From Gemmatimonadales bacterium UBA4718 (GTDB taxonomy: Bacteria > Gemmatimonadota > Gemmatimonadetes > Gemmatimonadales > Gemmatimonadaceae), in the NCBI GenBank assembly GCA_002404375.1, contig DHJO01000147.1, positions 1,744 to 13,251 of the forward strand: a DNA stretch of 11,508 bases. The letters run 5' to 3'. The notes under the pieces were generated by a model, which did no database searches, was not told where the DNA came from, and was given only the letters and a program-made list of their open reading frames with translations. The translations under genes were made by a program, and so were the position numbers. Below are positions 6,043 to 11,508 of the stretch, one piece after another. The first letter of the stretch is position 1. Every line of letters begins with the position of its first letter.

Positions 6043-7410
6043 TCAAACCTGAACGCCCTTCGCGCGGAGCCAGCCCTGCATCTCCGACTGAATTTTGTCG
6101 AGCTGTTCCTGTGTACGCGCTTCGAAGCGCATGACCAGCAGCGGCCCGGTGTTGGAAGCGCGGATCAGTCCCCATCCATCGCCAAACAGCACGCGAACTC
6201 CGTCGACGGTGATGACCTTATACCTGGCACCGAAGTACTGCCTGGCTGCATCGACAATTCCGAATTTCTTGTCGTCGGGACAATCGACTCGTATTTCGGG
6301 CGTGGATACGAATCGCGGCACATCCGCCAGAAGCTCGCGAACGCTTTTTCCCGAGTCTGCCACGATGCGGAGAAGTCTGGCCGCTCCGTAGAGAGCGTCG
6401 TCGAATCCGTAGTAGCCCTCCGAAAAGAACATGTGCCCGGACACCTCCCCGCCAACCGGAGCGTGGGTCTCGTGCATCTTCTCCTCGATCAGCGAGTGAC
6501 CGGTCTTCCACATGACTGGAATTCCCCCCGCTTTTTCCACCGCTTCAGGCAGCGCCTGCGAAGCCTTCACATCGAACACGATCGATTGTCCCTTGCCCGT
6601 TCGGGCGAGAGCGTCGCGTGCGTAGATGACGAGGAGAATATCTCCCCAGATGATTTCGCCCTGATCGTTGATGACTCCGATTCGGTCTGCATCGCCGTCA
6701 AACGCAATTCCAACGTCGGCCCGATCCTTTTTCACCGCGGCGATCAGAGCTTCGAGGTTCTTGGCAATGGTGGGGTCCGGGTGATGATTCGGGAAGGTTC
6801 CATCGCTCGTGCAAAACAGGCAGCATGGCTTGATGCCAAGCTTCGGGAAAAGCTTCGGAGCCACCAGCGCCCCCGCTCCGTTGCCGCAATCAAGAACGAC
6901 CTTGAGATCGCGCGAAAGCTTGCCGATGCGCCCCGTGATATCATCGATGTAAGGGTCGATCACCGGCTCTTGCCGGAGGGTGCCCTTTCCCTTTGGAAAT
7001 TTCCCCGCGACGGCGAGGTCGTACAGGTGCTGAATATCGGCGCCAAAAATCGACGTGGTGCCCAAGCCAAGCTTGAAACCGTTGTACTCAGGCGGATTGT
7101 GGGAGCCCGTGATCTGGATTCCGCCAACGACGTCGAGATTGTGCTGCGACCAGTACGCGACAGGTGTTGGTACAATTCCGATATCGACGACGTCAACGCC
7201 GCTGGCCAGGAGACCGGCAACGAGAGCCGGGTGGAGTTTTTCACCCGAGGGCCGGTTGTCGCGCCCGACCGCCAGCGTTCCTTCAACTCCTTTCTCCGCG
7301 AGGAATGCGGCGAAAGCGCCGGCGACTGCTGTGGCTACTTCTGCGGTAAGATCCTTTCCGGCGACTCCCCTGATGTCGTACTCACGAAAAATCGTGCGCG
7401 AGAGCTCCAT
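6043..7410 (-). CDS. Phosphomannomutase/phosphoglucomutase
   Basis: This is an alpha-D-phosphohexomutase that interconverts hexose 6- and 1-phosphates, feeding nucleotide-sugar synthesis for polysaccharide and cell envelope. The 455 residues match the PMM/PGM (AlgC/ManB-like) subgroup. Four domains are readable. Domain 1 has FREYDIRG (8-15) and the phosphoserine loop TGSHNPPEYNG (101-111) with catalytic Ser103. Domain 2 has the metal loop DGDADR (238-243). Domain 3 has the sugar-recognition loop GEVSGH (321-326). Domain 4 has the phosphate-binding RASNTGP (417-423). The ATG begins 5 bp after the nuoN stop without a strong Shine-Dalgarno, and its TGA is adjacent to the start of the UPF0182 gene. 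The preferred substrate (mannose or glucose phosphate) is not settled by the motifs; GEVSGH fits dual-specificity enzymes. The link to complex I is positional only. Confidence 0.95.
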   Translation of the reverse strand: MELSRTIFREYDIRGVAGKDLTAEVATAVAGAFAAFLAEKGVEGTLAVGRDNRPSGEKLHPALVAGLLASGVDVVDIGIVPTPVAYWSQHNLDVVGGIQITGSHNPPEYNGFKLGLGTTSIFGADIQHLYDLAVAGKFPKGKGTLRQEPVIDPYIDDITGRIGKLSRDLKVVLDCGNGAGALVAPKLFPKLGIKPCCLFCTSDGTFPNHHPDPTIAKNLEALIAAVKKDRADVGIAFDGDADRIGVINDQGEIIWGDILLVIYARDALARTGKGQSIVFDVKASQALPEAVEKAGGIPVMWKTGHSLIEEKMHETHAPVGGEVSGHMFFSEGYYGFDDALYGAARLLRIVADSGKSVRELLADVPRFVSTPEIRVDCPDDKKFGIVDAARQYFGARYKVITVDGVRVLFGDGWGLIRASNTGPLLVMRFEARTQEQLDKIQSEMQGWLRAKGVQV

Positions 7411-7415
7411 TGGAT

Positions 7416-9002
7416 CTAGCGTCCGTTCGGCAACGGATCCGGGCGCAACGCCACTACCTCGTTCTTTGCCGCGTTCGTGGTTCGCTGCAAGGCAGTTGGC
7501 GCTTCTCTCGCAGGGACGTCAGTCGTGAGCGTTGGCACGCTGCGCCGCGTGAACGACACGATCGCATCTGGGAACAGCCCAAAAATGAGAATCACGGCAG
7601 CCGAGCCCCACACTACCGCGCGGGTCCAACCGCCAGTCCGTTCCGGCAATGAAGCAGCGCTGTCCCTTGGCTTCATGAACATCACCATCACGACGTACAG
7701 GTAGTAGCCGGCACTCACGAGGCTGGTGAGCACCAGCAGGACCGCCAATCTCGTCTGAGGAAACGGGGCCTGGAGGGCCGCCTGGAGAACGTACCATTTG
7801 GCGAAGAATCCAATTCCACCGAAAATCGGAAAGCCAAGGAGCGCGAGCATGAACACGGCCATGGCACCGGCCAGACCGGGACGCACGCTCCAGAGGCCGG
7901 CATACTCCTCGACACTCATACGGTCCTCACCACGCGCGCCCAGAGCGACGATCACCGCGAACGCTCCGAGCGTCGCCATGGTATAAGCGAAGAGATAGAA
8001 CATGAATGCGGAGCTGCCGAGCTTTGTTCCCACTACCAATGCGACGAGGATGTAGCCGGCGTGCGCAATGCTGGAGTAGGCTAGAATCCGCTTGATGTTT
8101 CTTTGCGCGAGGGCAACCACGTTGCCGACGATCATAGTTAGCGCGGCCAGCCACCAAACAGATTGATGCCATGTCACGAGAAGCGACGGGAACGCCTCGA
8201 GCCACAGCCTGAAGAAGGCCGCGAAAGCCGCGGCCTTGACCGCTGCCGCCATGTAAGCGGTGATCGGCGTCGGCGCTCCCTCGTACACGTCGGGTGCCCA
8301 CATATGGAAAGGCGCGGCAGCGACCTTGAACCCGAAGCCGACAAGGAGGAGAGCCACACCAACCAGCAGCAACGCGTTGTGCTCGAGCTGGAACTTGCCG
8401 ATGTTCGCCGCGATCCGGGCGAAGTTGGTCTCTCCCGTTGCGCCATAGACGAGAGCGATTCCGTACAAAAGAAACGCCGTGGAAAAGGCGCCGAGCAGGA
8501 AGTATTTGATCGCCCCCTCGGCTGAGCGCTCTCTGCGTCGATTCATTCCCACCAGAACGTAGACCGCGATCGACATGAGCTCGATGCCGAGGAATACGAT
8601 GATGAGATCGCGCGCCGCGGCGAGAATCATCATTCCGGACGTCGCGAGCAGAAGAAGCACGTGCGACTCGCCCGGCATGATCCCTTCGCGGCGATTGTAG
8701 TCCAGAGACATCGCGATCGTGCCGACCGTCGCGATGAGGAAGATCTCGTCGGCAGCCCAGCGGAAATTGTCCACCGCGATTGGACCGACGGTCGCCGTGT
8801 AACCCTCGCGCGCATAATAGCCGACCAGCACCATTGTGAAGATGCAGAGCGCCATGCCTAGGATTCCTACGCTCACCTGATGCTCGTCGCTTTCGGGACG
8901 CCAGCCTGCCCAAAGCAGGAGCAGCATGGCCCCGCCCATCAGAAACAGATCCGGGCCCAGGGCTCCGGCGAGCTGCGCGGGCAGGCTCAGGTCGAAGCTC
9001 AT
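7416..9002 (-). CDS. nuoN: NADH-quinone oxidoreductase subunit N
   Basis: This is one of the three antiporter-like, proton-translocating membrane subunits of complex I. The protein has 528 residues and about 14 hydrophobic segments. Charged residues of the proton path are present: Glu141 (FLGIELMSIAVY), Lys166 (AIKYFLLGAFS), Lys226 (FKVAAAPFHMWAPD), Lys256 (VKAAAF), Arg/Lys at 304-305 (NIKRILAYSSIAHAG) and Lys402 (FFAKWYV). I chose the ATG at 9002 because it overlaps the nuoM TGA in ATGA and gives a typical N-terminus. The frame is open 40 codons further upstream, to a TTG at 9122, but that stretch lies inside nuoM and does not look like a NuoN end. After the last membrane segment there is a hydrophilic tail of about 40 residues (487-528), which makes it longer than E. 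coli NuoN. Confidence 0.97.
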   Translation of the reverse strand: MSFDLSLPAQLAGALGPDLFLMGGAMLLLLWAGWRPESDEHQVSVGILGMALCIFTMVLVGYYAREGYTATVGPIAVDNFRWAADEIFLIATVGTIAMSLDYNRREGIMPGESHVLLLLATSGMMILAAARDLIIVFLGIELMSIAVYVLVGMNRRRERSAEGAIKYFLLGAFSTAFLLYGIALVYGATGETNFARIAANIGKFQLEHNALLLVGVALLLVGFGFKVAAAPFHMWAPDVYEGAPTPITAYMAAAVKAAAFAAFFRLWLEAFPSLLVTWHQSVWWLAALTMIVGNVVALAQRNIKRILAYSSIAHAGYILVALVVGTKLGSSAFMFYLFAYTMATLGAFAVIVALGARGEDRMSVEEYAGLWSVRPGLAGAMAVFMLALLGFPIFGGIGFFAKWYVLQAALQAPFPQTRLAVLLVLTSLVSAGYYLYVVMVMFMKPRDSAASLPERTGGWTRAVVWGSAAVILIFGLFPDAIVSFTRRSVPTLTTDVPAREAPTALQRTTNAAKNEVVALRPDPLPNGR

Positions 9003-10582
9003 CGGCGCAAAGACTCGCGGATCAATGGAGGCAGATCCGAACGACCTTCGACGCGATTGATGAGCAACCGTGAGGAAGCTTCCGTTCGGCGAAGGACCGG
9101 AGCCGGATAGACGCCGAGCCAAATGATCACTGTCACGAGAGGAACGAGAAGGGCAAGCTCGCGTTTGTTCAAGTCAGGTATATGCTCGTTCTCAGGCTTG
9201 TCCAAGGGATTGAAGAGTATTCGTTGAAGCGCCCACAATAGATACGCGGCAGCGAATATCACTCCGGTCGCCGAGATGACGGCGAGAATGGGGTAAGTCT
9301 TGAACGATCCGATGAGCACGAGGAACTCCCCGACGAACCCGTTCGTGCCGGGAAGCCCAATGCTGCTCAATGAGACGAACGTCAGGATGGCGGCAAAGAG
9401 CGGCACCACTCGCGCAATACCGCCGTAAGCGTCGATCGCGCGCGTATGTCTCCGCTCGTAGATCATGCCAACGAGAAGGAACAGCGCTCCCGTCGAGATG
9501 CCGTGGTTGATCATGATCAACAGCGCGCCTTGCACGCTTTGCAACGTAAGAGCAAAGATCCCCAGCATGACGAAGCCGAGATGGCTGACGGAGGAGTACG
9601 CCACCAGCTTCTTGAAGTCCGGCTGGACCATGGCCACGAGCGCGCCGTAGATGATCCCGATCACCGCGAGCACCAGGATGATCAGTCGTATCCTTGGGTT
9701 CATCGCCGCTCCGGGAAAGAGCGGGAGGGCGAAGCGAAGAAATCCGAACGTGCCCATCTTCAGCATGATACCGGCAAGAATTACCGAGCCGGCAGTCGGC
9801 GCTTCGACATGCGCGTCGGGGAGCCAGGTGTGGAACGGAAACATCGGCACCTTGACCGCGAACGCGAGAAAGAACGCGGCGAAGAGCCAGAGGGCCGCTC
9901 GCTGCGGGATGTTGGACACCGCCAACACATGGTCGTAGCTGAAATCGGGTGTTCCCGACGCCGTCCCTACGTGAATCCCCAGGTAGATGATCGCGACGAG
10001 CATCAAAAGCGATGGCAGCATGGTGTATACGAAGAACTTGAGACTGGCGTAGATCCGACGCTCTCCGCCCCAGATGCCGATGATGAAATACATCGGGACG
10101 AGCATGACTTCCCACATCACGTAGAACAGGAACAGATCGCGCGCGAGGAACACGCCGATCATTCCCGTCGTGAGAATGAGAAGGAGCGCATAGTAGCTGC
10201 GCACCTTGGTGCGGATGCTGGTCCAGCTGCCGAGGACCGCCAGCGGCATGATGAAGGTCGTGAGCAGCACCATCATCAACGCGATGCCGTCGATTCCGAG
10301 GGTGAATCGGACGCCCCAGGTCGGAATCCACGCCTTGTCGATAGAAGCCTGCCATCCGCTGTCGCCGGGGTTGTACGACCACCAGAGTCCAAGCGAGACC
10401 ACGAACTCCAGCACGAAAAACCAGAACGCGATCTGCCGCGCAGGGGGATTCTCGACGCCGCCACCTGCTTCCTGGTCGCGCGCCGGGAGCACCAGCAGCG
10501 CCACAGCGCCGATGAGCGGAATGAGGAGCAGCGCGGGAAGAACCCAGCTGTTGTAGCTGATCGATTCGAGAAAGCTCGCCAT
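8999..10582 (-). CDS. nuoM: NADH-quinone oxidoreductase subunit M
   Basis: This is the antiporter-like proton-pumping subunit M of complex I, in the cytoplasmic membrane. It has 527 residues and about 14 membrane segments. Diagnostic features are the channel Glu158 (FYVMWEVMLVPMYFIIG), Lys182 (SLKFFVYTM), Lys244 in FAVKVPMFPFHTWLPDAH (241-258), Lys275 (GIMLKMGTFG), His334 (YSSVSHLGFV), His360 (INHGISTG) and Glu419 (NGFVGEF). The ATG at 10582 lies 8 bp after the nuoL stop, with GGTGA 8 nt upstream. The gene overlaps nuoN by 4 bp (ATGA). The order L-M-N is the usual end of a nuo operon. The soluble C-terminal tail (about 498-527) is rich in Arg. Confidence 0.98.
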   Translation of the reverse strand: MASFLESISYNSWVLPALLLIPLIGAVALLVLPARDQEAGGGVENPPARQIAFWFFVLEFVVSLGLWWSYNPGDSGWQASIDKAWIPTWGVRFTLGIDGIALMMVLLTTFIMPLAVLGSWTSIRTKVRSYYALLLILTTGMIGVFLARDLFLFYVMWEVMLVPMYFIIGIWGGERRIYASLKFFVYTMLPSLLMLVAIIYLGIHVGTASGTPDFSYDHVLAVSNIPQRAALWLFAAFFLAFAVKVPMFPFHTWLPDAHVEAPTAGSVILAGIMLKMGTFGFLRFALPLFPGAAMNPRIRLIILVLAVIGIIYGALVAMVQPDFKKLVAYSSVSHLGFVMLGIFALTLQSVQGALLIMINHGISTGALFLLVGMIYERRHTRAIDAYGGIARVVPLFAAILTFVSLSSIGLPGTNGFVGEFLVLIGSFKTYPILAVISATGVIFAAAYLLWALQRILFNPLDKPENEHIPDLNKRELALLVPLVTVIIWLGVYPAPVLRRTEASSRLLINRVEGRSDLPPLIRESLRR

Positions 10583-10590
10583 TCGTCAGG

Positions 10591-11508
10591 TCACCGCAGG
10601 GAGAATGCGCCAAGGAGTGCCACCACTCCCACAACCAGAACCCACGCGTAGATGCCGACGTTGCCCGTCTGCAGTCGTGATCCCATCCAGCCAAAGCCAC
10701 GCGCAACGGTCGCGCTACCGTTGACGAGCAAGCCATCGATCAATCCGTTGTCGACCACGCGCCAGAGAAAATTCTTCGAGATCGCATAAGTGGGCGTGAC
10801 GATCGCTCTGTCCAGCCCCTCGTCGACGTAGTACTTGTTGGCGACAACTCCTTCGAAGCCCTCTTCTGGAACCGAGTCACGCTTCGGTACGAGTTGCGCC
10901 GGCTTGAGCCGCGCGATCGCGTATACGATTCCAGCCACGGCGATCACGACCGCGATTCCCATGAGCATTTCTTCAGTGGTTGCCGGCACTCGGGAGGCTC
11001 CCGCGCTCACGCGTGCGGTTGCAGCTCCGACCACGGGCTCGAGCCAATGATCAAGAATGCCCGCGCGGCCGATGGGGACAATGTTCGTGATCACTTCAGG
11101 CAGATTCAGCCATCCGCCAACGACAGTCAGAATCCCGAGAACGACTAGCGGACCAGTCATCACCCATGGCGCTTCATGCAGGTGGCGCTCTTCTTCCGCA
11201 CCCGTTCGGGTCGGGCCATGGAAGGTGTAAACCATCATTCGCGTCATGTAGATGGCCGTCATCAAAGCCGTGATGAGCCCTATCGCGTAGATCGAGTAAA
11301 GAAGCGTGCTCCCCGGAATTCCAAGCCAGCTTGCCGAGGCGAGCGTCGACCCGTGAGCGCGCGCGAATACAGCTCCAAGGATCTCATCCTTGGAGAAGAA
11401 GCCGGAAAGTGGCGGCACGCCCGAAATGGCGAGCGTAGCGATCCACATCAGAACACACGTGACCGGCAAATATCGCTTGAGGCCGCCCATGTTGCGCATG
11501 TCCTGCGC
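10591..11508 (-). CDS. nuoL: NADH-quinone oxidoreductase subunit L, C-terminal 305 residues (5' part beyond the right edge)
   Basis: This is the distal proton-pumping subunit of complex I, which carries the long lateral amphipathic helix. The frame is open through base 11508 and the first visible residues are AQDMRNMGGLKRYLP, a conserved internal NuoL segment, so the true start lies outside the window. Visible features are GVPPLSGFFSKDEIL (about fragment residues 30-44) with the conserved channel Lys40, two following membrane segments, a membrane helix near residues 184-200, and the C-terminal membrane anchor near residues 282-300 (VGIYAWVLVVGVVALLGAF). The region between, including NKYYVDEGLDR and DNGLIDGLLVNG, is typical of the NuoL lateral-helix and anchor region. 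The gene ends in TGA 8 bp before nuoM. The remaining nuo genes are expected upstream, beyond the right edge. Confidence 0.97.
   Translation of the reverse strand, partial: AQDMRNMGGLKRYLPVTCVLMWIATLAISGVPPLSGFFSKDEILGAVFARAHGSTLASASWLGIPGSTLLYSIYAIGLITALMTAIYMTRMMVYTFHGPTRTGAEEERHLHEAPWVMTGPLVVLGILTVVGGWLNLPEVITNIVPIGRAGILDHWLEPVVGAATARVSAGASRVPATTEEMLMGIAVVIAVAGIVYAIARLKPAQLVPKRDSVPEEGFEGVVANKYYVDEGLDRAIVTPTYAISKNFLWRVVDNGLIDGLLVNGSATVARGFGWMGSRLQTGNVGIYAWVLVVGVVALLGAFSLR

Noticed and set aside
6004..7419. A 471-codon open frame on the plus strand opposite the hexose phosphate mutase
   Set aside because: It mirrors a well-supported mutase gene in full, has no recognisable domain or hydrophobic pattern, and is rich in Arg, Asp and His as expected from the complement of a GC-biased coding strand.
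9003..9122. A 40-codon upstream extension of nuoN starting at TTG
   Set aside because: It lies wholly inside nuoM, is polar and unlike a NuoN N-terminus. The ATG at 9002 overlapping the nuoM stop is the better start.
9446..10651. A 401-codon open frame on the plus strand opposite nuoM
   Set aside because: The translation is very rich in Arg, Glu, His and Asp with no fold-like pattern, as expected from the complement of codons for a hydrophobic membrane protein. nuoM has all its family motifs.
9192..10736. A 514-codon open frame on the minus strand overlapping nuoM in another frame
   Set aside because: It crosses the nuoL/nuoM junction, is Arg/His-rich, and has no family resemblance. The nuoM frame is certain.

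Overview
The window is a gene-dense, GC-rich (about 60% in the stretch I counted) bacterial chromosome segment. Twelve protein-coding genes lie on the minus strand, so transcription runs from position 11508 toward position 1. No gene on the plus strand is supported. The longest gap between genes is 48 bp, and several neighbours overlap by 4 bp. I see no RNA gene, mobile element, CRISPR array or integration site. The gene content and the styles of the NDK, YceD and SucCD proteins suggest an aerobic bacterium of the FCB/Gemmatimonadota type. That placement is an inference from remembered family styles, not a computed phylogeny.

In transcription order the layout has four parts. (1) 11508-7416: the end of a complex I operon, with nuoL (5' part outside the window), nuoM and nuoN, the three antiporter-like proton-pumping subunits. 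(2) 7410-3364: a phosphomannomutase/phosphoglucomutase 5 bp after nuoN, then a compact UPF0182 (COG1615) seven-helix membrane protein, then a carbamate kinase overlapping it by 4 bp. (3) 3315-871: sucC and sucD (succinyl-CoA synthetase, TCA cycle) and ndk (nucleoside diphosphate kinase). (4) 828-1: yceD (DUF177), rpmF (ribosomal protein L32) and the first 34 codons of plsX, the common bacterial cluster that leads into fatty acid and phospholipid synthesis. plsX starts with TTG one base after the rpmF stop.

Much of the segment concerns energy conservation. Complex I makes proton motive force from NADH. Carbamate kinase and succinyl-CoA synthetase make nucleoside triphosphates by substrate-level phosphorylation, and Ndk equilibrates the triphosphate pools. 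The last block links ribosome and membrane-lipid synthesis. Two internal breaks could hold regulatory signals: a 48-bp gap before sucC, with a perfect 8-bp stem-loop next to the Shine-Dalgarno, and a 42-bp A/T-rich gap before yceD, with a TATAAA box.

Most of this is core metabolism and I do not see a clear new system. The least understood element is the UPF0182 protein, which is much shorter than usual for its family and is translationally coupled to a carbamate kinase that has no arginine-deiminase genes beside it.
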